64,000 nt of DNA from Halictus rubicundus (Eukaryota > Arthropoda > Insecta > Hymenoptera > Halictidae): contig NW_027488589.1 of NCBI RefSeq assembly GCF_050948215.1, positions 248,001-312,000 on the forward strand, written 5' to 3'. The position numbers and the translations under genes are program-made. The notes below the pieces were generated by a model. That model was not told the origin of the DNA. It saw only the letters and a list, made by a program, of their open reading frames with translations, and searched no databases. Below, piece after piece: positions 35,391 to 49,600 of this stretch; the first letter of the stretch is position 1, and each line of letters starts with the position of its first letter.

Positions 35391-36335
35391 TTCTCTATCC
35401 TATCCTCTATCCTATCCTCTATCCTATCCTATCCTCTATCCTATCCTATCCTCTATCCTATCCTATCCTCTATCCTATCCTGTCGTCTATCCTATCCTCT
35501 ATCCTATCCTATCCTCTATCCTATCCTATCCTCTATCCTATCCTATCCTCTATCCTATCCTATCCTCTATCCTATCCTATCCTCTATCCTATCCTATCGT
35601 CTATCCTATCCTCTATCCTATCCTGTCGTCTATCCTATCCTCTATCAAATCCTATCCTCTATCCTATCCTATCCTCTATCCTATCCTATCCTCTATCCTA
35701 TCCCATCTTCTATTCTATCCTATCCTCTGTCCTATCCTATCCTCTATCCTATCCTATCCTCTATCCTATCCCGTCGTCTATCCTATCCTCTATAATATCC
35801 TATCCTCTATCCTATCCTATCCTATCCTATCCTATCCTCTATCCTATCCTATTATCTATCCTATCCCATCTTCTATCCTATCCTATCCTCTATCCTATCC
35901 TATCCTCTATCCTATCCTATCCTCTATCCTATCCTATCCTCTATCCTATCCTACCGTCTATCCTATCCTCTATCCTATCCTATCCTCTATCCTATTCTAT
36001 CCTCTATCCTATTATATCCTCTATCCTATCCTATCCTCTATCCTTTCAAATCCCCTTTCCTATCCTCTGCCCTATCCTATCCTCTATCCTATCCTATCCT
36101 CTATCCTATCGTATCCTCTATCCTATCCTATCCTCTATCCAATCCTATCCTCTATCCTACGCTATCCTCTATCCTATCCAATCCTCTATCCTATCCTATC
36201 CTCTATCCTATCCTATCATCTATCCTATCCTGTCCTCTATCCTATCCTATCCTCTATCCTATCCTATCCTCTATCCTATCGTATCCTCTATCCTATCCTC
36301 TATCCTATCCTATCCTCTATCCTATCCTATCCTCT

Positions 36336-39000
36336 ATGCTATCCTACCTTCTATATTTTCCTATCCTCTATCCAATCCTCTATCCTATCCTATCCTCTAT
36401 CCTATCCTATACTGTATCCTATCCTATCCTCTATCCTATCCTATCCTCTATCCTATCCTATCCTCTATCCTATCCTATCCTCTATCCTATCCTCTATCCA
36501 ATCCTCTATCCTATCCTATCCTCTGTACTATCCTATCCTCTATCCTATCCTATCCTCAATCCTATCCTATTCTCTATCCTATCCTATCCTCTATCCTATT
36601 CTCTATCCTATCCTAACCTCTATCCTATCCTACCGTCTATCCTATCCTCTATCCTATCCTATCCTCTATCCTATTCTATCCTCTATCCTATCCTATCCTC
36701 TATCCTATCCTATCCTCTATCCTATCCTATCCTCTATCCTATCCTATCTTCTATCCTTTCATATCCTCTATCCTATCTTCTATCCAATCCTCTATCCTAT
36801 CCTATCCTCTATCCTATCCTATCCTCTATCCTATCCTATCCTCTATCCTATCCTATCCTCTATACTATCCTATCGCCTATCCTATCCTATCCTCTATCCT
36901 ATCAAATCCCCTATCCTATCCTCTGTCCTATCCTATCCTCTATCCTATCCTATCCTCTATCCTATCCTATCCTCTATCCTATCCTATCCTCTATCCTATC
37001 CTATCCTCTATCCTATCCTATCCTCTATCCTATCCTATCCTCTATCCTATCCTATCCTCTATCCTATCCTATCCTCTATCCTATCCTATCCTCTATCCTA
37101 TCCTATCCTCTATCCTATCCTATCCTCTATCCTATCCTATCCTCTATCCTATCCTATCCTCTATCCTATCCTATCCTCTATCCTATCCTAACCTCTATCC
37201 AATCCTATCTTCTATCCTATCCTATCCTATATCCTATCAATTCCCGTATCCTATCCTATCCTCTATCCTATCCTATCCTCTATCCTATCCTATCCTCTAT
37301 CCTATCCTATCCTCTATCCTATCCTATCCTCTATCCTATCCTATCCTCTATCCTATCCTATCCTCTATCCTATCCTATCCTCTATCCTATCCTATCCTCT
37401 ATCCTATCCTATCCTCTATCCTATCCTATCTTCTATCCTATCCTATCCTCTATCCTATCAAATCCCCTATCCTATCCTCTATCCTATCCTATCCTCTATC
37501 CTATCCTATCCTCTATCCTATCGTATCGTCTATCCTATCCTATCCTCTATCCTACGCTATCCTCTATTCTATCCAATCTTCTATCCTATCCTATCCTCTA
37601 TCCTATCCTATCATCTACCCTATCCTATCATCTACCCTATCCTATCCTCTATCCTATCCTGTCCTCTATCCTATCCTATCCTCTATCCTATCCTCTATCC
37701 TATCCTATCCTTTTTCCTAACCTATCCTCTATCCTATCCTATCCTCTATCCTAACCTATCCTCTATCCTATCCTATCCTCTATCCTATCCTCTATCCAAT
37801 CCTCTATCCTATCCTATCCTCTATCCTATCCTATCGCCTATCCTATCCTATCCTCTATCCTATCAAATCCCCTATCCTATCCTCTGTCCTATCCTATCCT
37901 CTATCCTATCCTATCCTCTATGCTATCCTACCTTCTATCCTTTCCTATCCTCTATCCTATCCTCTATCCAATCCTCTATCCTATCCTATCCTCTATCCTA
38001 TCCTATACTGTATCCTATCCTATCCTCTATCCTATCCTATCCTCTATCCTATCCTATCCTCTATCCTATCCTCTATCCAATCCTCTATCCTATCCTATCC
38101 TCTGTACTATCCTATCCTCTATCCTATCCTATCCTCAATCCTATCCTATTCTCTATCCTATCCTATCCTCTATCCTATTCTCTATCCTATCCTATCCTCT
38201 ATCCTATCCTACCGTCTATCCTATCCTCTATCCTATCCTATCCTCTATCCTATTCTATCCTCTATCCTATCCTATCCTCTATCCTATCCTATCCTCTATC
38301 CTATCAAATGCCCTATCCTATCCTCTGCCCTATCCTATCCTCTATCCTATCCTATCCTCTATCCTATCGTATCCTCTATCCTATCCTATCCTCTATCCTA
38401 CGCTATCCTCTATCCTATACAATCTTCTATCCTATCCTATCCTCTATCCTATCCTATCATCTATCCTATCCTATCATCTACCCTATCCTATCCTCTATCC
38501 TATCCTGTCCTCTATCCTATCCTATCCTCTATCCTATCCTCTATCCTATCCTATCCTCTTTCCTACCCTATCCTCTATCCTATCCTATCCTCTATCCTAT
38601 CCTATCCTCTATCCTATCCTATCCTCTATCCTATCCTATCCTCTATCCTATCCTATCTTCTATCCTTTCATATCCTCTATCCTATCTTCTATCCAATCCT
38701 CTATCCTATCCTATCCTCTATCCTATCCTATCCTCTATCCTATCCTATCCTCTATCCTATCCTATCGCCTATCCTATCCTATCCTCTATCCTATCAAATC
38801 CCCTATCCTATCCTCTGTCCTATCCTATCCTCTATCCTATCCTATCCTCTATCCTATCCTATCCTCTATCCTATCCTATCCTCTATCCTATCCTATCCTC
38901 TATCCTATCCTATTGTCTATCCTATCCTATCCTCTATCCTATCCTATCCTCTATCCTATCCTATCCTCTATCCTATCCTATCTTCTATCCTATCCTATCC
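36336..39000. repeat. Partial ~1.58-kb duplication within family B
   Basis: The landmark ATGCTATCCTACCTTCTAT occurs at 36,336 and again at 37,920, an offset of 1,584 bp. It is followed in both places by CTATACTGTATCC and, further on, by CCTCTGTACTATCC then CCTCAATCC (offset about 1,571). Later landmarks have a larger offset (about 1,900), so the two copies have gained or lost several monomers since duplication. Confidence 0.6.
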
Positions 39001-41089
39001 TCTATCCTATCAAATCCCCTATCCTATCCTCTATCCTATCCTATCCTCTATCCCCTATCCTCTATCCTATCCTCTATCCTATCCTCTATCCTATCCTATC
39101 CTCTATCCTATCCTATCCTCAATCCTATCCTATCCCCTATCCTATCCTATCCTCTATCCTATCCTATGCTCTATCCTATACAATCCTCTATCCTATCCTA
39201 TTCCTCTATCCTATGCTATCCTCTATCCTATCCTATTCTCTATCCAATCCTATCCTCTATCCTTTCCTATCCTCTATCCTATCCTATCCTCTATCATATC
39301 CTATCCTCTATCCTATCCTATCCTCTATCCTGTCCTATCCTCTATCATATCCTATCATCTATCCTATCCTCTATCATATCCTGTCCTCTATCCTATCCTA
39401 TCGTCTATCTTATCGTATCCTCTATCCCATCCTATCCTCCATCCTATCCTATCCTTTATCCTATTCTACCCTCTATCCAATCCTATCCTCTATCCCATCC
39501 TATCCTCCATCCTATCCTGTCCTCTATCCTATACAATCCTCTATCCTATCGTATCCTCTATCGTATCCTACCATTTATCCTATCCTATCCTCTATCCCAT
39601 CCCATCCTCTATCCCATCCTATCCTCCATCCTATCCTATCCTCCATCCTATACTATCCTCTATCCTATCCTCTCATCTAACATTTAGTATCCTCTATCCC
39701 AACCTATCCTCCATCCTCTCCTATCCTCTATCCTATCCTATCCTCTATCTTACCCTATCCTCTATCATATCCCATCCTCTATCCTATCCTATCCTCTATC
39801 TCATCCATCCTCTATTCCATCCTATCCTCCATCCTATCCTATCCTCTATCCTATTCTACCCTCTATCCAATCCTATCCTCTATCCTATCCTATCCTATAT
39901 CATATCCTATCCTCTATCCTATCCCATCCTCTATCCTATCCTATCCTCTATCCTTTCCTATCCAATCCCCTATCCTATCCTATCCTCTATCCTATCCTAT
40001 CCTCTATCCTATCCTATCCGCTATCCTATCCTCTATCCAATCCTCTATCCTATCCTATCCTCTATCCTATTCTATCCTCAATCCTATCCTATCCTCTATC
40101 CTATTCTATCCTCTATCCTATCCTATCCTCTATCCTATCCTATGCTCTATCCTATCAAATCCCCTATCCTATCCTCTGCCCTATCCTATCCTCTATCCTA
40201 TCCTATCCTCTATCCTATCGTATCGTCTATCCTATCCTATCCTCTATCCTATCCTATCCTCTATCCTACGCTATCCTCTATCCTATCCAATCTTCTATCC
40301 TATCCTATCCTCTATCCTATCCTATCATCTATTCTATCCTATCATCTACCCTATCCTATCCTCTATCCTATCCTGTCCTCTATCCTATCCTATCCTCTAT
40401 CCTATCCTCTATCCTATCCTATCCTCTATCCTATCCTATCCTCTATCCTATCAAATCCCCTATCCTATCCTCTGTCCTATCCTATCCTCTATCCAATCCT
40501 CTATCCTATCCTATCCTCTATTCTATCCTATCCTCTATCCTATCCTATCCTCTGTCCTATCCTATCCTCTATCCTATCCTATCCTCAATCCTATCCTATT
40601 CTCTATCCTATCCTATCCTCTATCCTATCCTACCGTGTATCCTATCCTCTATCCTATCCTATCCTCTATCCTATCCTGTCCTCTATCCTATCCTATCCTC
40701 TATCCTATCCTCTATCCTATCCTATCCTCTATCCTATCCTATCCTCTATCCTATCAAATCCCCTATCCTATCCTCTGTCCTATCCTATCCTCTATCCTAT
40801 CCTATCCCCAATCCTATCCTATTCTCTATCCTATAATATGCTCTATCCTATCCTATCCTCTATCCTATAATATGATCTATCCTATCCTATCCTCTATCCT
40901 ATCCTATCCTCTATCCTAGCCTATCCTCTATCCTATCCTTTCCTCTATCCTATACTATCCTCTATCCTATCCTATCCTCTATCCTATCCTATCCTCTATC
41001 CTATCCTATCCTCTATCCCCTATCCTATCCTCTATCCTATCCTGTCCTGTATCCTCTCCTATCCTCTATCCTATCCTATCCTCTATCCT

Positions 41090-41995
41090 ATAATATGCTC
41101 TATCCTATCCTATCCTCTATCCTATCCTATCCGCTATCCTATCCTCTATCCAATCCTATCCTCTATACTATCCTATCCTCTATCCTATAATCTATCCTCA
41201 ATCCTATCCTCTATCGTATCCTATCCTCTTTCCTATCCAATCCTATATCCTATCCTATCCTCTATCGTCTCCTGTCTTCTCTCCTATCCGATCTCCTATC
41301 CTATCCTCTATCCTATTCTATACTCCATCCTATCCTATCCGCTATCCTATCCTCTATCCTATCCTATCCTCTATCCTATACTCTATCGTATCCTATCTTC
41401 TATCCTATCCTATCCTCTATCCTATCCTATCCTCTATCCTATCCTATCCTCTATCCTATCCTATCCTCTATCCTCTCCTATCCTCTATCCTATCCTATCC
41501 TCTATCCTATAATATGCTCTATCCTATCCTATCATCTATCCTATCCTATCCTCTATCCTATCCTATCTTCTATCCTATCCTATCCGCTATCCTATCCTCT
41601 ATTCAATCCTATCCTCTATACTATCCTATCCTCTATCCTATAATCTATCCTCAATCCTATCCTCTATCGTATCCTATCCTCTTTCCTATCCAATCCTATA
41701 TCCTATCCTATCCTCTATCGTCTCCTGTCTTCTCTCCTATCCGATCTCCTATCCTATCCTCTATCCTATTCTATACTCCATCCTATCCTATCCGCTATCC
41801 TATCCTCTATCCTATCCTATCCTCTATCCTATACTCTATCGTATCCTATCTTCTATCCTATCCTATCCTCTATCCTATCCTATCCTCTATCCTATCCTAT
41901 CCTCTATCCTATCCTATCCTCTATCCTATTCTATCTTCTATCCTATCCTATCCTCTATCCTATGCTCTATCGTCTCCTATCCTCTATCGTATTCT
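41090..41995. repeat. ~0.45-kb tandem duplication in family B
   Basis: The unusual string GTCTCCTGTCTTCTC plus CCGATCTCC, preceded by CCTCTTTCCTATCC and CAATCCTATATCC, occurs at about 41,267 and 41,720, an offset of 453 bp. The surrounding variants (ATAATCTATCCTCAATCC before it, CTATACTCCATCC and CTATACTCTATCG after it) are the same in both. The same string recurs in the three 1.6-kb units to the right. Confidence 0.75.
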
Positions 41996-43116
41996 ATCCA
42001 ATCCCCTATCCTATCCTATCCTCTATCCTATCCTATCCTCTATCCTATCCTATCCTCTATCCTATCCTATCCGCTATCCTATCCTCTATCCAATCCTCTA
42101 TCCTATCCTATCCTCTATTCTATCCTATCCTCTATCCTATCCTATCCTCTATCCTATCCTATCGTCTATCCTATCCTATCCTCTATCCTATCAAATCCCC
42201 TATCCCATCCTCTGTACTATCCTATCCTCTATCCTATCCTATCCTCAATCCTATCCTCTATCCTATCCTATCCTCTATCCTATCCTATCCTCTATCCTAT
42301 CAAATCCCCTATCCTATCCTCTGTCCTATCCTATCCTCTATCCTATCCTATCCCCAATCCTATCCTATTCTCTATCCTATAATATGCTCTATCCTATCCT
42401 ATCCTCTATCCTATAATATGCTCTATCCTATCCTATCCTCTATCCTATCCTATCCTCTATCCTTGCCAATCCTCTATCCTATCCTTTCCTCTATCCTATA
42501 CTATCCTCTATCCTATCCTATCCTCTATCCTATCCTATCCTCTATCCCCTATCCTATCCTCTATCCTATCCTGTCCTCTATCCTCTCCTATCCTCTATCC
42601 TATCCTATCCTCTATCCTATAATATGCTCTATCCTATCCTATCCTCTATCCTATCCTATCCTCTATCCTATCCTATCCTCTATCCTATCCTATCCGCTAT
42701 CCTATCCTCTATCCAATCCTCTATCCTATCCTATCCTCTATTCTATCCTATCCTCTATCCTATCCTATCCTCTATCCTATCCTATCGTCTATCCTATCCT
42801 ATCCTCTATCCTATCAAATCCCCTATCCCATCCTCTGTACTATCCTATCCTCTATCCTATCCTATCCTCAATCCTATCCTATTCTCTATCCTATCCTATC
42901 CTCTATCCTATCATCTATTCTATCCTATCATCTACGCTATCCTATCCTCTATCCTATCCTGTCCTCTATCCTATCCTATCCTCTATCCTATCCTCTATCC
43001 TATCCTATCCTCTATCCTATCCTATCCTCTATCCTATCAAATCCCCTATCCTATCCTCTGTCCTATCCTATCCTCTATCCTATCCTATCCCCAATCCTAT
43101 CCTATTCTCTATCCTA

Positions 43117-44716
43117 TAATATGCTCTATCCTATCCTATCCTCTATCCTATAATATGCTCTATCCTATCCTATCCTCTATCCTATCCTATCCTCTATCCT
43201 TGCCAATCCTCTATCCTATCCTTTCCTCTATCCTATACTATCCTCTATCCTATCCTATCCTCTATCCTATCCTATCCTCTATCCCCTATCCTATCCTCTA
43301 TCCTATCCTGTCCTCTATCCTCTCCTATCCTCTATCCTATCCTATCCTCTATCCTATAATATGCTCTATCCTATCCTATCCTCTATCCTATCCTATCCTC
43401 TATCCTATCCTATCTTCTATCCTATCCTATCCGCCATCCTATCCTCTATCCAAACCTATCCTCTATACTATCCTATCCTCTATCCTATAATCTATCCTCA
43501 ATCCTATCCTCTATCGTATCCTATCCTCTTTCCTATCCAATCCTATATCCTATCCTATCCTCTATCGTCTCCTGTCTTCTCTCCTATCCGATCTCCTATC
43601 CTATCCTCTATCCTATTCTATACTCCATCCTATCCTATCCGCTATCCTATCCTCTATCCTATCCTATCCTCTATCCTATACTCTATCGTATCCTATCTTC
43701 TATCCTATCCTATCCTCTATCCTCTCCTATCGTCTATCCTATCCTATCCTCTATCCTATAATATGCTCTATCCTATCCTATCCTCTATAATATCCTATCC
43801 TCTATCCTATCCTGTCCTCTATCCTATCCTATCATCTATCCTATCCTATTCTCTATCCTATCCTATCCTCTATCCTATCCTATCATCTATTCCATCCTAT
43901 CATCTACCCTATCCTATCCTCTATCCTATCCTGTCCTCTATCCTATCCTATCCTCTATCCTATCCTCTATCCTATCCTATCCTCTATCCTATCCTATCCT
44001 CTATCCTATCCTATCCTCTATCCTATCAAATCCCCTATCCTATCCTCTGTCCTATCCTATCCTCTATCCAATCCTCTATCCTATCCTATCCTCTATTCTA
44101 TCCTATCCTCTATCCTATCCTATCCTCTATCCTATCCTATCGTCTATCCTATCCTATCCTCTATCCTTTCAAATCCCCTATCCTATCCTCTGTCCTATCC
44201 TATCCTCTATCCTATCCTATCCTCAATCCTATCCTATTCTCTATCCTATCCTATCCTCTATCCTATCCTACCGTCTATCCTATCCTCTATCCTATCCTAT
44301 CCTCTATCCTATTCTATCCTCTATCCTATCCTATCCTCTATCCTATCCTATGCTCTATCGTATCAAATCCCCTATCCTATCCTCTGCCCTATCCTATCCT
44401 CTATCCTATCCTATCCTCTATCCTATCGTATCGTCTATCCTATCCTATCCTCTATCCTATCCTATCCTCAATCCTATCCTATTCTCTATCCTATCCTATC
44501 CTCTATCCTATCATCTATTCTATCCTATCATCTACCCTATCCTATCCTCTATCCTATCCTGTCCTCTATCCTATCCTATCCTCTATCCTATCCTCTATCC
44601 TATCCTATCCTCTATCCTATCCTATCCTCTATCCTATCAAATCCCCTATCCTATCCTCTGTCCTATCCTATCCTCTATCCTATCCTATCCCCAATCCTAT
44701 CCTATTCTCTATCCTA
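43117..44716. repeat. 1.6-kb higher-order satellite unit, copy 1 of 3
   Basis: Starts at the doubled landmark ATAATATGCTCTATCC. Within it come CCTTGCCAATCC, CCTCTATCCCCTATCC, CCGCCATCC with CCAAACC, GTCTCCTGTCTTCTC, CTATTCCATCC, CTTTCAAATCCCC, and ATGCTCTATCGTATC at 44,350. The same order repeats at an offset of exactly 1,600 bp for the landmarks at 43,361 and 44,961, and at 44,350 and 45,950, so the first two copies are nearly identical. Confidence 0.88.
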
Positions 44717-46365
44717 TAATATGCTCTATCCTATCCTATCCTCTATCCTATAATATGCTCTATCCTATCCTATCCTCTATCCTATCCTATCCTCTATCCT
44801 TGCCAATCCTCTATCCTATCCTTTCCTCTATCCTATACTATCCTCTATCCTATCCTATCCTCTATCCTATCCTATCCTCTATCCCCTATCCTATCCTCTA
44901 TCCTATCCTGTCCTCTATCCTCTCCTATCCTCTATCCTATCCTATCCTCTATCCTATAATATGCTCTATCCTATCCTATCCTCTATCCTATCCTATCCTC
45001 TATCCTATCCTATCTTCTATCCTATCCTATCCGCCATCCTATCCTCTATCCAAACCTATCCTCTATACTATCCTATCCTCTATCCTATAATCTATCCTCA
45101 ATCCTATCCTCTATCGTATCCTATCCTCTTTCCTATCCAATCCTATATCCTATCCTATCCTCTATCGTCTCCTGTCTTCTCTCCTATCCGATCTCCTATC
45201 CTATCCTCTATCCTATTCTATACTCCATCCTATCCTATCCGCTATCCTATCCTCTATCCTATCCTATCCTCTATCCTATACTCTATCGTATCCTATCTTC
45301 TATCCTATCCTATCCTCTATCCTCTCCTATCCTCTATCCTATCCTATCCTCTATCCTATAATATGCTCTATCCTATCGTATCCTCTATAATATCCTATCC
45401 TCTATCCTATCCTGTCCTCTATCCTATCCTATCATCTATCCTATCCTATTCTCTATCCTATCCTATCCTCTATCCTATCCTATCATCTATTCCATCCTAT
45501 CATCTACCCTATCCTATCCTCTATCCTATCCTGTCCTCTATCCTATCCTATCCTCTATCCTATCCTCTATCCTATCCTATCCTCTATCCTATCCTATCCT
45601 CTATCCTATCCTATCCTCTATCCTATCAAATCCCCTATCCTATCCTCTGTCCTATCCTATCCTCTATCCAATCCTCTATCCTATCCTATCCTCTATTCTA
45701 TCCTATCCTCTATCCTATCCTATCCTCTATCCTATCCTATCGTCTATCCTATCCTATCCTCTATCCTTTCAAATCCCCTATCCTATCCTCTGTCCTATCC
45801 TATCCTCTATCCTATCCTATCCTCAATCCTATCCTATTCTCTATCCTATCCTATCCTCTATCCTATCCTACCGTCTATCCTATCCTCTATCCTATCCTAT
45901 CCTCTATCCTATTCTATCCTCTATCCTATCCTATCCTCTATCCTATCCTATGCTCTATCGTATCAAATCCCCTATCCTATCCTCTGCCCTATCCTATCCT
46001 CTATCCTATCCTATCCTCTATCCTATCGTATCGTCTATCCTATCCTATCCTCTATCCTATCCTATCCTCAATCCTATCCTATTCTCTATCCTATCCTATC
46101 CTCTATCCTATCATCTATTCTATCCTATCATCTACCCTATCCTATCCTCTATCCTATCCTGTCCTCTATCCTATCCTATCATCTACCCTATCCTATCCTC
46201 TATCCTATCCTGTCCTCTATCCTATCCTATCCTCTATCCTATCCTCTATCCTATCCTATCCTCTATCCTATCCTATCCTCTATCCTATCAAATCCCCTAT
46301 CCTATCCTCTGTCCTATCCTATCCTCTATCCTATCCTATCCCCAATCCTATCCTATTCTCTATCC
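44717..46365. repeat. 1.6-kb higher-order satellite unit, copy 2 of 3
   Basis: Same order of landmarks as copy 1 at an offset of 1,600 bp. Near 46,170-46,220 it has an extra block of about 50 bp containing ATCATCTACCC and CCTGTCC, a local duplication that makes this copy about 1,649 bp long. Confidence 0.88.
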
Positions 46366-47870
46366 TATAATATGCTCTATCCTATCCTATCCTCTATCCT
46401 ATAATATGCTCTATCCTATCCTATCCTCTATCCCCTATCCTATCCTCTATCCTATCCTGTCCTCTATCCTCTCCTATCCTCTATCCTATCCTATCCTCTA
46501 TCCTATAATATGCTCTATCCTATCCTATCCTCTATCTTATCCTATCCTCTATCCTATCCTATCTTCTATCCTATCCTATCCGCCATCCTATCCTCTATCC
46601 AAACCTATCCTCTATACTATCCTATCCTCTATCCTATAATCTATCCTCAATCCTATCCTCTATCGTATCCTATCCTCTTTCCTATCCAATCCTATATCCT
46701 ATCCTATCCTCTATCGTCTCCTGTCTTCTCTCCTATCCGATCTCCTATCCTATCCTCTATCCTATTCTATACTCCATCCTATCCTATCCGCTATCCTATC
46801 CTCTATCCTATCCTATCCTCTATCCTATACTCTATCGTATCCTATCTTCTATCCTATCCTATCCTCTATCCTCTCCTATCCTCTATCCTATCCTATCCTC
46901 TATCCTATAATATGCTCTATCCTATCCTATCCTCTATAATATCCTATCCTCTATCCTATCCTGTCCTCTATCCTATCCTATCATCTATCCTATCCTATTC
47001 TCTATCCTATCCTATCCTCTATCCTATCCTATCATCTATTCCATCCTATCATCTACCCTATCCTATCCTCTATCCTATCCTGTCCTCTATCCTATCCTAT
47101 CCTCTATCCTATCCTCTATCCTATCCTATCCTCTATCCTATCCTATCCTCTATCCTATCCTATCCTCTATCCTATCAAATCCCCTATCCTATCCTCTGTC
47201 CTATCCTATCCTCTATCCAATCCTCTATCCTATCCTATCCTCTATTCTATCCTATCCTCTATCCTATCCTATCCTCTATCCTATCCTATCGTCTATCCTA
47301 TCCTATCCTCTATCCTTTCAAATCCCCTATCCTATCCTCTGTCCTATCCTATCCTCTATCCTATCCTATCCTCAATCCTATCCTATTCTCTATCCTATCC
47401 TATCCTCTATCCTATCCTACCGTCTATCCTATCCTCTATCCTATCCTATCCTCTATCCTATTCTATCCTCTATCCTATCCCATCCTCTATCCTATCCTAT
47501 GCTCTATCGTATCAAATCCCCTATCCTATCCTCTGCCCTATCCTATCCTCTATCCTATCCTATCCTCTATCCTATCGTATCGTCTATCCTATCCTATCCT
47601 CTATCCTATCCTATCCTCTATCCTACGCTATCCTCTATCCTATCCAATCTTCTATCCTATCCTATCCTCTATCCTATCCTATCATCTATCCTATCCTACC
47701 ATCTACCCTATCCTATCCTCTATCCTATCCTGTCCTCTATCCTATCCTATCCTCTATCCTATCCTCTATCCTATCCTATCCTCTATACTATCAAATCCCC
47801 TATCCTATCCTCTGTCCTGTCCTATCCTCTATCCTATCCTATCCCCAATCCTATCCTATTCTCTATCCTA
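46366..47870. repeat. 1.5-kb higher-order satellite unit, copy 3 of 3
   Basis: Same order of landmarks as the two preceding units, with offsets from copy 2 of 1,549 bp at 46,510 and at 47,499. It lacks the CCTTGCCAATCC section near its start, and its right part diverges (CTATCCTACGCTATCC and CCAATCTTC near 47,620-47,650 resemble the stretch near 40,260). It looks like a recombinant of two unit types. Confidence 0.82.
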
Positions 47871-48279
47871 TAATATGCTCTATCCTATCCTATCCTCTAT
47901 CCTATAATATGCTCTATCCTATCCTATCCTCTATCCTATCCTATCCTCTATCCTAGCCTATCCTCTATCCTATCCTTTCCTCAATCCTATACTCTATCCT
48001 ATCCTATCCTCTATAATATCCTATCCTCTATCCTATCCTGTCCTCTATCCTATCCTATACTCTATCGTATCCTATCCTCTATCGTATCCTATCCTCTATC
48101 CTATAATATCCCATATCCTATCCAATCCTCTATCCTACCCAATCACCTATCCCATCCTCTATCATATCCAATCACCTATCCTATCCTCTATTCAATCCTA
48201 TACTCTATCCCATCCTATCCTCTATAATATCCTATCCTCTATCCTATCCTATCCTCTATCCTATCCTATCCTCTATCCT

Positions 48280-49600
48280 ATCCTCTATCCTATCCTATCC
48301 TCTATCCTATCCTATCCTCTATCTTATCCTATCCTCTATCCCCTATCCTATCCTCTATCCTATCCTATCCTCTATCCTATCCTATCCTCTATCCTATCCT
48401 ATCCTCTAACCTATCCTATCCTCTATCCTATCCTATCCTCTATCCTATCCCATCCTCTATCCTATCCTATCCTCTATCCTATCCTATCCTCTATCCTATC
48501 CTATCCTCTATCCTATCCTATCATCTATCCTATCCTATCTTCTATCCTATCCTATCCTCTATCCTATATTATCCTCTATCCTATCCTATCCTCTATACTA
48601 TCCTATCCTCTATCCTATTCTATCTTCTATCCTATCGTATCCTCTATCCTATCCTATCCTCTATCCTATAATCTATCCTCAATCCTATCCTCTATCGTAT
48701 CCTATCCTCTATAATATCGTATCCTCTATCCTATCCTATCCTCTATAATATCGTATCCTCTATTATATCCTATCCTCTATCCTAACCTATCCTCCATCCT
48801 ATCCTATCCTCTATCCTATCCTATCCTCTATCCTATCCTATTCTCTATCCTATCCTATCCTTTATTCTATCCTATCCTCTATACTTTCCAATCCCCTATC
48901 CAATCCTCTTTCCTCTCCTCTATCCCGTCCTATATTCAATCCTATCCTGTCCTCTATCCTATCATATCCTGTATTATGTCCTATCCTCTATGCTATCCTA
49001 GCCTCTATCCTATACATTCCTATATCCTATACTGTATCCTATCCTATCCTCTATCCTAACCTCTATCCTATCCTATCCTCTATCCTACCCTATCCTATCC
49101 TCTATCGTATCCCATCCTCTATACTATCCTATTCACTATCCTATCCTATCCTCTAACCTATCCTATCCTCTATCCTATCCTATTATCTATCCTATCCTAT
49201 CCTCTATCCTATCCTATCCTCAATCCTATCCTATCCTCTATCCTATCCTATCCTCTATCCTATCTTATCCTCTATCGTATCCTATCCTCTATCCTATCCC
49301 ATCCTATATCCTACCCTATCCTCTATCGTCTCCTGTCCTGTCTCCTATCCAATCTCCTATCCTATCCTCAATCCCATCCTATCCACTATCCTATCCTATC
49401 CAATCCTCTGTCCTATCCTCTATCCTATTCTCTATCCTATCCTATTCTATCCTCTATCCTATAATATCCCATATAATATCCAATCCTCTATCCTATCCTC
49501 TATCCTATCCTTTCCTCTATCCTATACTATCCTCTATTCTATCCTATCCTCAATCCTATCCTATCCTCTATCCTATTGTCTATCCTATCCTATCCTATAT
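48280..49600. repeat. Satellite segment duplicated 6.38 kb downstream, copy 1
   Basis: Shares an ordered set of rare variants with about 54,660-55,980: CCTCTAACCTATCC (48,405 and 54,785), GTATTATGTCC (48,971 and 55,352), CTATACATTCC with CTATACTGTATCC, and CCCGTCCTATATTC. The offset is a constant 6.38 kb over at least 0.6 kb, so it is a long low-divergence duplication. Confidence 0.8.

Larger units (their letters stand above)
27036..36000. repeat. 17-bp CCTAT-type satellite array, family A (right of the element)
   Basis: The same satellite resumes directly after the element in the same orientation and with the same variant monomers as 1-24,098 (CAAATCCCC, CGTCTAT, CCAATCC, CTTCTGTCC). The landmark ATGCTCTATCC plus CCCCTATCATATCC recurs at about 27,771, 29,460 and 34,562. 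Between about 31,660 and 31,760 short CCAATCACCTATCC motifs appear that are otherwise typical of the block beyond 48 kb, so families are partly intermixed. From about 35.8 kb the variants shift toward the next family. I see no gene in this stretch. Confidence 0.96.
36001..48050. repeat. 17-bp CCTAT-type satellite array, family B
   Basis: The same 17-bp monomer and orientation continue, but with a different set of diagnostic variants: CTATCCTACGCTATCC, TCTACCCTATCC, ATAATATGCTCTATCC, CCCAATCCTATTCTC, GTCTCCTGTCTTCTC followed by CCGATCTCC, and CCGCCATCC. Perfect runs of the consensus 17-mer are longest here (for example about 36,940-37,180 and 37,260-37,420). Family A markers such as CGTCTAT plus CTTCTGTCC are rare. 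No gene or RNA is visible in this stretch. Confidence 0.95.
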
